The notes: a model not told the origin generated them from the sequence alone. Shown: positions 8,575 through 15,455, counted from the stretch's first letter. The stretch: DNA of 64,000 bases from JACVRW01 sp034664005 (GCA_034664005.1 JAXDIL010000126.1:15617-79616), one strand, 5' to 3'. Numbers and translations: made by a program.

Positions 8575-8587
8575 GTCATTTAATGAC
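8575..8587. promoter_or_regulatory. Perfect 13-bp palindromic operator upstream of the methyltransferase cassette
   Basis: GTCATTTAATGAC: six-base arms around a central T. It sits in the 97-base gap between the aminotransferase stop and the methyltransferase start and resembles the element at 7158-7174. A five-bp hairpin (GATCC/GGATC, 8540-8554) lies just upstream. A strong ribosome-binding-like GGAGGTG at 8589-8595 follows but is not spaced for an obvious start codon. The symmetry fits a dimeric regulator; its identity is unknown. Confidence 0.55.
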
Positions 8588-8626
8588 AGGAGGTGTGAGG
8601 GAGAACCCGCCTGGCCGCATGGGCAG

Positions 8627-9460
8627 GTGGTCGGCGGGTCCCGCGACGCCGCAGCCGGAACGCGGAGACCGGCAGTCGCGGATGCGTACGACGCCTTCGC
8701 GCGCAACTACGACGACTTCACCGCCCACCACAACTATGAGGCGTGGACCGCCGACCTGGAACGGCTCGCCAAGGAGGCCGGGCTGCGCGGGGCGCGCCAG
8801 CTCGACATCGCGTGCGGCACCGGGAAGAGCTTCCTCCCGTTCCTCGAACGCGGCTACGAGGTAAGCGCATGCGACATCTCACCGGCGATGCTGGAGCGCG
8901 CGCTCCTCAAGGCGGACGGGCGCGTTGCGCTGTCGGTGCAGGACATGCGCGCACTCCCGCGCCTCGGCAGCTTCGATCTGGTCACCTGCCTAGACGACGC
9001 GGTGAACTACTGCCTCACCGAGGACGAGCTCATCCAGGCGCTGCACGGCGTTCGCAGGAACCTCGATCCGGACGGCGTCGCGCTGTTCGACACCAACACG
9101 CTCGCCGCCTACCGCGCCTACTACCACTTCGCCACGGTCATCCAGGCGGAGGGCACCGTGCTGGTCTGGGACGGGCGCACGTCGAGCGAGCTGGCCGCGG
9201 GAGAGATCGCTCAGGCCGCGTTCGTGGCTCTTGAGCGGCGCCCTGACGGGTGGTGGTCGCGAGCCGAGGCCATGCACCGGCAGCGTCACTACCCGGAGGA
9301 GGCGGTCCGCGCGGCGCTCGCGGCGGCCGGACTCGAATGCGCCGCGAGCTACGGGATGACGCTCGATGGCTCGTTCTCCGAGGAAATCGACGACTTGAAG
9401 AACTCGAAGGCCGTGTACATCGCGCGTCACCGGACGCGCGCGACGAGGGAAGGGAGGTGA
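8627..9460 (+). CDS. Class I SAM-dependent methyltransferase
   Basis: 277-aa Rossmann-fold methyltransferase. Motif I LDIACGTGKSF is near residue 60, an acidic ribose-binding position follows in SACDISPAML, and FDLVTCLDDAVNY is the motif IV region; the rest is the variable acceptor-binding part. GTG at 8627 is the only usual start in frame after the stop at 8555, yet its ribosome-binding site is weak and it lies inside a long imperfect hairpin. Its TGA is immediately followed by the small Asn-terminated peptide ORF and the MccB-like gene, so a role in modifying that product is inferred. Confidence 0.88.
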   Translation: MVGGSRDAAAGTRRPAVADAYDAFARNYDDFTAHHNYEAWTADLERLAKEAGLRGARQLDIACGTGKSFLPFLERGYEVSACDISPAMLERALLKADGRVALSVQDMRALPRLGSFDLVTCLDDAVNYCLTEDELIQALHGVRRNLDPDGVALFDTNTLAAYRAYYHFATVIQAEGTVLVWDGRTSSELAAGEIAQAAFVALERRPDGWWSRAEAMHRQRHYPEEAVRAALAAAGLECAASYGMTLDGSFSEEIDDLKNSKAVYIARHRTRATREGR

Positions 9461-10608
9461 AGTTCAGTGAAGATCGAGAAGCTCGATGGTCGGGTCGCCC
9501 CGGTCCTTTCCGTCTGGAAGGGGAACTAGTCGCGGCCGCGGAGGCGCCGCCGGCTGGCGGCGCCTCCCGCCTGCGGCTGCGCGCCTCGGTAGAGCTGTTC
9601 CGGGCGCGCAACGGAGATGTATACCTGCTCCGGAACGGGGAACCAACGGAGTTCGTTGTCCGCGATCCCGACCCGGACGACGCCGCGCTCCTGCTCGGCC
9701 TAGCGGAGCGGCCACTGGAGGTGGCCGCGGGCGACGAGGCCGCGCAACGGCTGGCGCCGCTCGTCGACGCCGGCCTGGTAATCGAGGAGGCGCTCGCGGC
9801 GCGCGAACTCGACGGGGCTCAGCGCTTTGCCCGCCAGCTTCCCTATCTCGGGGAGTTCGCCGAGCCGCTCGAGGCGCAGCGCCGGCTGCGAGCCTCGACG
9901 GTCGCGGTTCTGGGCTGCGGGGGGCTCGGGACCTGGGCGCTGGGGGCGATTGCCTCGCTCGGCGTGGGCCGGCTCGTGCTCGTGGACCACGACAACGTCG
10001 AGCTCAGCAATCTCAACCGTCAGATCCTCTATAGCCCCGCCGATATCGGCACTCCAAAGGTCGAGTGCGCCGCGCGCTGGGTCGCGAGCTTTGACCCCGC
10101 GATCGAGGTCGTGGCGCATCGGGAGCAGGTCGGCTCAGCCGAGCAGGTGTCCTCTCTCGTGCGCGGTGCCGACGCGCTCCTTCAGTTGGCGGACTGGCCG
10201 CCGTACGAGCTCGAGCGCTGGGTGAACGCCGCGTGCGTGGAGCTCGGTGTCGCACACCTCTCTGCGGCACAGCAGCCGCCGGTGCTCCGGATCGGACCCG
10301 CATATGTTCCGGGGGTCACGGCCTGCTTCGAATGCCAGGAGCGGCAGATCCGCGACGGGTTCCCGTTGTACGACGAGCTCACAGAGTGGCGTCGGGCGCA
10401 CGTTCAGCCCGCTACGACGCTCGGGCCCGCCTCGGGGATAGTTGGCACGCTGCTCGCGATGGAGACGCTCCACCTTCTTCTCGGGGTGCCCGCCGCCACG
10501 CAGGGCCGGGCGATGGTGCTCGACATGCGCACGCTCGAGTGCGAGTGGGAGGACCTGCGGCGCGACGCCTCCTGCCCTGTCTGCGCCACCGCGGCGCGGC
10601 GCCGCTAG
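9457..10608 (+). CDS. ThiF/E1-like adenylating enzyme, MccB-like
   Basis: Adenylating enzyme predicted to activate a peptide C-terminus with ATP. A PqqD/RRE-like winged-helix peptide-binding domain covers about residues 40-125 (ASVELF, GDVYLL, FVVRDP, GLVIE). The E1-like domain follows: LGCGGLG at 152-158, then VDHDNVELSNLNRQ with the Asp and Arg of the ATP site. Two CxxC pairs (Cys290/293 and Cys373/376) should bind zinc, as in MccB. The start is unresolved. GTG at 9457 is the only usual start upstream of the domain, but it overlaps the peptide ORF in another frame with poor codon use; CTG at 9571, after the hairpin, would give 345 aa, close to E. coli MccB (350 aa). Converges on an SDR gene with a four-base overlap. 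Confidence 0.88.
   Translation: MKFSEDREARWSGRPGPFRLEGELVAAAEAPPAGGASRLRLRASVELFRARNGDVYLLRNGEPTEFVVRDPDPDDAALLLGLAERPLEVAAGDEAAQRLAPLVDAGLVIEEALAARELDGAQRFARQLPYLGEFAEPLEAQRRLRASTVAVLGCGGLGTWALGAIASLGVGRLVLVDHDNVELSNLNRQILYSPADIGTPKVECAARWVASFDPAIEVVAHREQVGSAEQVSSLVRGADALLQLADWPPYELERWVNAACVELGVAHLSAAQQPPVLRIGPAYVPGVTACFECQERQIRDGFPLYDELTEWRRAHVQPATTLGPASGIVGTLLAMETLHLLLGVPAATQGRAMVLDMRTLECEWEDLRRDASCPVCATAARRR
9467..9529 (+). CDS. Putative microcin C-like precursor peptide, 20 aa, ends in Asn
   Basis: Short ORF that begins (M)KIEKLDGRVAP and ends VLSVWKGN, with TAG at 9527-9529. GTG at 9467 follows a full GGAGGTGA ribosome-binding site (9453-9460) by six bases, ideal spacing. Sixteen of 19 internal codons end in G or C, against 9 of 23 for the overlapping ThiF-frame codons, so codon use favours the peptide frame here. 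The C-terminal Asn is what MccB enzymes adenylate in microcin C-type peptides, and a MccB-like gene follows after a hairpin. Established for the family: Asn becomes a phosphoramidate-linked Asp-nucleotide. Inferred here: this is the substrate of the ThiF-family enzyme. Confidence 0.62.
   Translation: MKIEKLDGRVAPVLSVWKGN
9540..9567 (+). terminator. Strong hairpin directly after the peptide ORF (attenuator-like)
   Basis: A 12-bp perfect stem: GGAGGCGCCGCC at 9540-9551 with GGCGGCGCCTCC at 9556-9567 and a four-base loop. It starts ten bases after the peptide stop and has no T tract. In E. coli microcin C an attenuating hairpin separates mccA from mccB and keeps precursor mRNA in excess; this one occupies the same place. 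If the ThiF-family protein starts at 9457 the hairpin would be within its coding region. Confidence 0.6.
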
Positions 10609-11363
10609 CGCGCGGTCCAGCCGCCGTCGACCAGCAGGCTCGTGCCCGTGATCAGGCCGGCCGCCGGCGATGCGAGGAACACGACAGCGCCCACCACGTC
10701 TTCCACGGTTCCGATCCGGCCGAGCGGAATGCGCGACTCGACGGAGTCGCGGAAGGTGCCGTCGGCGAAGAAGGGGGCGGTCATCGGCGTCTCGACGAAG
10801 GTCGGCGCCACGGTGTTCACGCGGATCCCGTGTGGGGCCAGCTCCACGGCGAGCGCCTTCGTCAGCCCCTCGACGGCGTGCTTCGTCGCGCAGTAGACCG
10901 AGCGATTCACGTCACCCACGTGGCCCATCTGCGACGAGATGTTGACGACGCTGCCGCGCGTACCCACGGCCAGCATCGCGCGGACCGCAGCCTGCGTCAC
11001 GCTGAACACGCCCTTGAGGTTCAGCGCGACGAGCGAGTCGAAGTGCTCCTCGGTCACCTCTAGGAACGGCTCCGGGATATTCGCGCCGGCGCTGTTCACG
11101 AGGACGTCGACCGCTCCGAGCGCCGCGAACGTCTTGGCGACAGCAGTCACGTCGGTCACGTCGCACTCGCGGCAGTCGGCCGACCGGCCCGCGGCCTCCA
11201 CGGCGGCCGCGGCGGCGGCGAGGCGAGCGCGCGAGCGGCCGACGAGCACGAGTTCCGCCCCGGCCTCCGCGAGAGCGGCCGCGCAGCCGGCCCCGATCCC
11301 GCCGCCGGCACCCGTCACGACGGCGCGCAGGCCGTCGAGCGGCTGAGGCGCGGCCGCGCTCAC
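10605..11363 (-). CDS. SDR-family oxidoreductase
   Basis: 252-aa short-chain dehydrogenase of the classical type. TGAGGGIG near residue 18 binds the cofactor, NSAG near 91 is the structural motif, and Ser (NISSQMG), Tyr and Lys (YCATK near 156-160) form the active site; LLVDGG ends the fold. GTG at 11363. It converges on the MccB-like gene with a four-base overlap, so it is transcribed separately, perhaps from the TATAAT-type promoter at 11588-11593. Could act on a cyclitol or sugar ketone of the neighbouring cluster; substrate not readable. Confidence 0.92.
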   Translation of the reverse strand: MSAAAPQPLDGLRAVVTGAGGGIGAGCAAALAEAGAELVLVGRSRARLAAAAAAVEAAGRSADCRECDVTDVTAVAKTFAALGAVDVLVNSAGANIPEPFLEVTEEHFDSLVALNLKGVFSVTQAAVRAMLAVGTRGSVVNISSQMGHVGDVNRSVYCATKHAVEGLTKALAVELAPHGIRVNTVAPTFVETPMTAPFFADGTFRDSVESRIPLGRIGTVEDVVGAVVFLASPAAGLITGTSLLVDGGWTAR

Positions 11364-11397
11364 GGCCGCCCGCCGAGTCCTGCGGCCATGCGCGTGT

Positions 11398-11538
11398 TCA
11401 CCTGCGTCGGCGGGTCCGCCACGCCTCCCCGCACGACCAGAGGCCGTGGATCTGGCCGGGGTGATTCGAGAGCTCGCGCAGCTCGCCGATCGTGGCCGCC
11501 TCCGCGTCGAGCAGGCCGAGCTCCCACGCGCGCTCCAC
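11398..11538 (-). CDS. Small ORF or gene remnant upstream of the SDR gene
   Basis: 46 codons from a GTG at 11538 preceded by AGGGGG. Almost every codon ends in G or C (for example in IGELRELSNHPGQIHGLW), which argues that the frame is or was coding, while the AT-rich codons upstream to ATG 11604 look like promoter rather than gene. No family recognised. The Arg-rich end (RTRRRR) looks like read-through into noncoding sequence, so this may be the stump of a larger deleted gene. It lies 34 bases upstream of the SDR start and could be co-transcribed. Confidence 0.35.
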   Translation of the reverse strand: MERAWELGLLDAEAATIGELRELSNHPGQIHGLWSCGEAWRTRRRR

Positions 11539-11587
11539 GATCCCCCTGCTTTCGGGGACCGGGCTGGCCGGGTGTAGTGATTTTGTG

Positions 11588-11593
11588 ATTATA
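11588..11593 (-). promoter_or_regulatory. Putative -10 element for the minus-strand SDR unit
   Basis: An exact TATAAT reads on the minus strand inside a 30-base AT-rich island (about 11575-11605) in an otherwise GC-rich gap. Transcription would begin near 11580, 42 bases before the small ORF's GTG. No good -35 is seen at 17 bases. The island also holds GTGATT repeats faintly like the operator at 7158-7174. Confidence 0.4.
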
Positions 11594-11604
11594 TCTATGA
11601 ACAT

Positions 11605-11793
11605 TACTCGGGAATTCGCCGCTGTGCGAGGCGCTTCTGGTGACCCCGGGCGGCCAGGGACTCTGCGGTCCGGTAGCCAACAGTGGGCACACATCAACCG
11701 GGCAGCATCCATCGATCGACGCGCGCCGAATCATCCACTCAATCAACCGATCGATGGATGTTCGTCTCGGCAAGCCCGCCGGACACTGGGGCG
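11605..11793. other. Intergenic region upstream of the cyclase gene
   Basis: With the island at 11575-11605 this forms the control region between the SDR unit (minus) and the cyclase operon (plus). Apart from the inverted repeat at 11706-11760, I see no conserved gene: reading frames here lack family similarity and coherent codon use. A weak GGGG ribosome-binding sequence precedes the cyclase ATG. Confidence 0.5.
11706..11760. repeat. Perfect 13-bp inverted repeat upstream of the cyclase operon
   Basis: CATCCATCGATCG (11706-11718) is exactly reverse-complemented by CGATCGATGGATG (11748-11760) across 29 bases. The right arm ends 33 bases before the cyclase ATG. Each arm contains the palindromes ATCGAT and CGATCG. 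It may be a paired operator or a leader hairpin controlling the cyclitol operon. Confidence 0.75.
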
Positions 11794-12969
11794 ATGCCGC
11801 TTCAGGTCCTCAGCTCGACGCTGGTCCACACGGTGGACGCGATCGAGCTGCCGGCGGCCGGCAGCGAGGTGGTCGCAAGCGCCGAGCGGCACGACTCCTA
11901 CTGCATCGTCGTGACCCGCTCGCCGGAGCAGACCGTCGAGCGGCTGCTGCAGCTGGTCGGCGAGGCGAAGGTCGCGGTGATCACCGACGAGAACGTCGGC
12001 GAGCTGTACGGCGACCTCGTCGTGGGTGCCCTCGAGAAGGCCGGCATACACGTCGAGGTCGCCACGATCGCGGCGGGCGAGCGCCAGAAGACCGCGGGCC
12101 AGGCGTTCGCGCTGCTCGACTGGCTGACCGGAACCCAGATCGGGCGCCGCGACGTGATCGTCAACCTCGGCGGCGGCGTCGTCATAGACATGGGCGGATG
12201 GGTCGCCAGCTCGTACATGCGCGGCGTCCCCTACGTGAACCTGCCGACCACGCTCATCGGGCAGGTCGACGCGGGCATCGGCGGAAAGGTTGCGGTCAAC
12301 CACCCGCTCGCCAAGAACCTGATCGGGGGCTTCTCACAGCCGCGCGCGGTGATCTCCGACATCTCGTTCCTCGCGACGATCGGTGAGCGCCAGCTCCGCG
12401 CCGGACTCGCGGAGGCGATCAAGAAGGCGATCATCGCGTCGCCGGCGTACTGGCGGCTGATCGAGGAGAGCGCCGAGGCGATCCTCGCCGGAGACGAGCG
12501 GGCCCTCGAGGCGCTGGTCCACGGCGCCGGCGCGATCAAGGCCGAACTGATCGAGCGCGATCCCTACGAGGAGGACTCCAGGCGGACGCTCGGCTTCGGA
12601 CACGCGATCGCGCACCCGGTGGAGACGGTGACGGGCTACGGCGAGGTCCTGCACGGCGAGGCGGTCGCGTTCGGGATGGCCGTGGAGGCACAGCTCGCGG
12701 CGGGGCGTGGCCTTCTGGGCCGCGGCCGCCTCGATCAGATGCTGGGACTGCTCCGGCGTGTCGGTCTTCCGACGACGGCGGTGGAGCTGCCCGTCGAGCT
12801 CGACGGTGCCCGGCTGCTGCGGGCAACCGAGCGAATCCGGCTGATTCGAGGCGGCGGCTACCGCTTCGTGCTGCCGGTGGCCGTGGGCGAGACGGTGATC
12901 GCGGACGACGTCAGACCGGCGGAGCTGATCCGCGCGCTCCGTCGCTGCGGCGTCGACTCGCGCGGATGA
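11794..12969 (+). CDS. Sugar-phosphate cyclase (3-dehydroquinate synthase superfamily)
   Basis: 391-aa NAD- and metal-dependent cyclase. NLGGGVVIDMGGW near residue 128 binds NAD; the metal ligands are present as GLAEAIKK (Glu), GFGHAIAH and LHGEAVAFGM (His). DAGIGGKVAVNHPLAKNLIG mixes signatures: HPL-KN-IG is dehydroquinate-synthase-like, but the Thr-Gly of the usual GGKTGVN is Val-Ala, and DAG resembles the 2-epi-5-epi-valiolone branch. The following oxidoreductases and aminotransferase suggest it makes a cyclitol scaffold rather than shikimate. ATG at 11794 is chosen near the conserved N-terminus; it leads a six-gene operon. Confidence 0.88.
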   Translation: MPLQVLSSTLVHTVDAIELPAAGSEVVASAERHDSYCIVVTRSPEQTVERLLQLVGEAKVAVITDENVGELYGDLVVGALEKAGIHVEVATIAAGERQKTAGQAFALLDWLTGTQIGRRDVIVNLGGGVVIDMGGWVASSYMRGVPYVNLPTTLIGQVDAGIGGKVAVNHPLAKNLIGGFSQPRAVISDISFLATIGERQLRAGLAEAIKKAIIASPAYWRLIEESAEAILAGDERALEALVHGAGAIKAELIERDPYEEDSRRTLGFGHAIAHPVETVTGYGEVLHGEAVAFGMAVEAQLAAGRGLLGRGRLDQMLGLLRRVGLPTTAVELPVELDGARLLRATERIRLIRGGGYRFVLPVAVGETVIADDVRPAELIRALRRCGVDSRG

Positions 12970-13418
12970 CCGCGATCACGCATGTGGGGATGAGCGTCGC
13001 GGATCTCGACCGTGCGGTCGCGTGGTACACCGACGTCCTCGGGCTCGACCGGCTCGGTCCGATCTCCAGGGTGAGCGCGGACGAGGGCCACGCCGGCACC
13101 GTGGCGGCCGATGTCCTCGGTGCGGACGTCGGCTCCTTCCGGCAGGCCCACCTGACCGGGTCGAACGGCGTCGCGCTCGAGCTCTTCGAGTTCGAGCAGC
13201 CCCTCGCGAAGTGGCGCGGCATCTTCCATGTCTGCGTCGTCCCGCCGAAGTTGGACCGAGCTGTCGCCCGCATCGCGACGAGCGGCGGTCGCCGTAGCTC
13301 GCGGGTGTGGCACGTCTTCGCGGACGCGCCCTACCGCATGTGTTACTGCGAGGACCCGTTCGGCAACACGATCGAGCTCTACTCGCACAGCCACGAACGG
13401 ACCTATGCCAACCGCTAG
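12966..13418 (+). CDS. VOC-superfamily (glyoxalase/dioxygenase fold) protein
   Basis: 150-aa vicinal-oxygen-chelate protein made of two beta-alpha-beta-beta-beta modules. Candidate metal ligands are His in THVGM near residue 6, Glu in ALELFEF near 73, His in IFHVCVV near 87 and Glu in NTIELYSH near 138. Such proteins are isomerases, epimerases, lyases, dioxygenases or resistance proteins. ATG overlaps the cyclase stop by four bases, so it probably acts on a cyclitol intermediate, for example as an epimerase; that assignment is inference. Confidence 0.85.
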   Translation: MTAITHVGMSVADLDRAVAWYTDVLGLDRLGPISRVSADEGHAGTVAADVLGADVGSFRQAHLTGSNGVALELFEFEQPLAKWRGIFHVCVVPPKLDRAVARIATSGGRRSSRVWHVFADAPYRMCYCEDPFGNTIELYSHSHERTYANR

Positions 13419-14349
13419 GCGCGCGCGACTTGCCGTCGTGGGTCTTGGTCGAATCGGACGCCTGCACGCGGACAACCTGGCCAACCGCGTGCCCGGAGCG
13501 GAACTCTCGGCGGTGGCGGACGTGGACGAGCCGGTCGCGCGCGAGCTGGCGGCGCGACACGGTGTGGCGTACATGACCTCGTTCGACGAGCTGCTGGACA
13601 ATCTGGCACTCGACGGGGTCGTCATCGCGGCGCCGAGCGCCCTCCACCCCGCCCTTGTCAAGCGAGCAGCCGCGGCCGGCAAGCATGTCTTCTGCGAGAA
13701 GCCGCTCGGGCTCGAGTGTGCCGCCTGCGCCGAGGCGGTTGCTGCCGTGGACGCGGCAGGCGTGACGCTCCAGGTCGGGTTCCAGCGACGCTTCGATCCG
13801 GACTGGCGAGCACTCCGGAGGACGCTCGACGGCGGCTCGATCGGGTCGCTCGCGCTGTTCCGCTGCTCGCACCGGAACGCCGAGCCGCCCAACGACGAGG
13901 CCGGCCTCGGCGATCTGATCGTGGATGTGGCGATCCACGACCTCGACGCCGCGCGCTGGCTCGGTGGCGAGGCCGCGGTGCTCCATGCCGCTGCGCTGCC
14001 GGAAGGTGTCGGTGCGACCATCTCGCTCAGGTTCGAGAGCGGCGCGCTGGGGCTGATCGACGTCCACCGGCACGCGCGCTACGGCTTCGAATGCAGCGCG
14101 GAACTGGTTGGCTCTGCCGGTACGGCGCGGTGCGGTTACCCGGCGCGTCGGGACACCACCGAGCTGCTCGCTCGCGGCAGCGTGAGCGCCCCACTCGCCC
14201 TCGACCACGCCGAGCGGCACGCCGCTGCGTACATCGCGGAGCTCGCGCACTTCGCCGCGGTGGTGAGCGGAGCGGCGGAACCGCTCGTGGACGGCGCCGA
14301 CGCACTCGCGGCGCTGCGGCTCGCGAACCGGGCGGCCCAGGCGCTGTGA
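13405..14349 (+). CDS. Gfo/Idh/MocA-family oxidoreductase (inositol dehydrogenase-like)
   Basis: 314-aa NAD(P)-dependent dehydrogenase. VVGLGRIGRLHADNL near residue 10 is the Rossmann motif, CEKPLG near 95 carries the conserved Lys, and DVAIHDLDAARWL near 174 matches the active-site Asp/His region of inositol 2-dehydrogenases. ATG at 13405 gives the correct N-terminus and overlaps the VOC gene by 14 bases. In this operon it probably produces the ketone that the DegT-type aminotransferase aminates. Followed by a second, divergent paralogue. Confidence 0.92.
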   Translation: MPTARRARLAVVGLGRIGRLHADNLANRVPGAELSAVADVDEPVARELAARHGVAYMTSFDELLDNLALDGVVIAAPSALHPALVKRAAAAGKHVFCEKPLGLECAACAEAVAAVDAAGVTLQVGFQRRFDPDWRALRRTLDGGSIGSLALFRCSHRNAEPPNDEAGLGDLIVDVAIHDLDAARWLGGEAAVLHAAALPEGVGATISLRFESGALGLIDVHRHARYGFECSAELVGSAGTARCGYPARRDTTELLARGSVSAPLALDHAERHAAAYIAELAHFAAVVSGAAEPLVDGADALAALRLANRAAQAL

Positions 14350-15455
14350 GGACCGTGGGCGTAGCGCTACTGGGCCACGGCTTCATGGGGCTGGCCCATT
14401 CGCGCGCCTACAGAGCGCTGAGCTCGATTGAGGAGCGGCCCGCGGCGGTGCCACGGCTGTTCTCGATCTCGGGGCGCGACCGGAACGCGCTGGAGAGCGC
14501 GCGCAGCCAGTGGGGCTGGGAGCGGGCAGCCTGCGATTGGCGAACTCAGCTGGAGGACCAGCGCGTGGCGCTCTTCGACAACACGGGCCCGAACGCGCTC
14601 CACCTCGAACCCACCCTGACGGCAATTCGCGCCGGCAAGCACGTGCTGTGCGAGAAACCGCTCGCCCGCACCGCACTCGAGGCGCGCCGGCTCTGGATCG
14701 AGGCGCGCGACGCCGGGATCGTGCACATGTGCGGCTTCAACCTGCGCTTCCTACCGGCGGTCGCGCTGGCGCGTCGGTTGCTCGACGCCGGCGAGCTGGG
14801 GAAGCCGACGCATTTCCGGGCGCGCTTCCTGGCGTCCTCGGCGCTGAGCGGCGACCAGCAGCGGACGTGGCGCTTCGTCCGAGCCGAGGCGGGCAGCGGG
14901 GCGGTGGGAGATCTCGGCTCGCACATCGTCGATCTCGCCAGATTCCTCGTGGGTGAGCCCGCGGCGGTTACGGCAACCGCTCGAACGTTCGTGCCCGAGC
15001 GCGACTCCCAGCCGGTCGACGTGGAGGACGCGTTCGCGGCGACCGTGGAGTTCGAGAACGGTGCCCTGGGCACCCTCGAGGCTTCGCGCGCCGCGGGCCG
15101 GCGGGACAATGTGTGTGCGTTCGAGGTCGACGGCACGGACGGCTCGCTCTCGTTCGACGTGGAGCGCCTCAACGAGCTCGAGCTGACCATGCGCCGCAAG
15201 GAGACTCGGCGGCTCGAGGTGACCGGGCCCGCAGATCCGTTCATGGAGCTGTGGTGGCCCGCTCCCGGCCACGCCATCGGTTGGGGCGACAGCTTCACCC
15301 ACGAGCTCCGGCACCTCATGATGGCCGTGGCCGCCACCACGACCGTGCGGCCACTTGGCGCGGACTTCGAGGACGGCTATCGCTGCGCCCTCGTCTGCGA
15401 CGCCATCCTCGAGGCCGCCGCCGCCCGAACGTGTGTGGAGGTGACGTCCGCGTGA
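14346..15455 (+). CDS. Gfo/Idh/MocA-family oxidoreductase
   Basis: 369-aa dehydrogenase with LLGHGFMGLAHSRAY near residue 8, CEKPLAR near 99 and DLGSHIVDLARFLVG near 185, the family's Rossmann, lysine and histidine motifs. GTG at 14346 overlaps the previous TGA by four bases. Longer and distinct from its neighbour, so the operon has two non-redundant dehydrogenases, as expected if a cyclitol is oxidised at two positions or oxidised and later reduced. Its stop overlaps the aminotransferase start. Confidence 0.92.
   Translation: MRTVGVALLGHGFMGLAHSRAYRALSSIEERPAAVPRLFSISGRDRNALESARSQWGWERAACDWRTQLEDQRVALFDNTGPNALHLEPTLTAIRAGKHVLCEKPLARTALEARRLWIEARDAGIVHMCGFNLRFLPAVALARRLLDAGELGKPTHFRARFLASSALSGDQQRTWRFVRAEAGSGAVGDLGSHIVDLARFLVGEPAAVTATARTFVPERDSQPVDVEDAFAATVEFENGALGTLEASRAAGRRDNVCAFEVDGTDGSLSFDVERLNELELTMRRKETRRLEVTGPADPFMELWWPAPGHAIGWGDSFTHELRHLMMAVAATTTVRPLGADFEDGYRCALVCDAILEAAAARTCVEVTSA

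Noticed and set aside
8526..8864. 112-codon ORF across the methyltransferase start
   Set aside because: Mostly overlaps the methyltransferase in a different frame and is Arg/Ser/Thr/Pro-rich; GGAGGTG here abuts its internal GTG too closely.
9250..9456. Upstream extension of the MccB-like protein
   Set aside because: Lies within the methyltransferase gene in another frame with poor residue composition.
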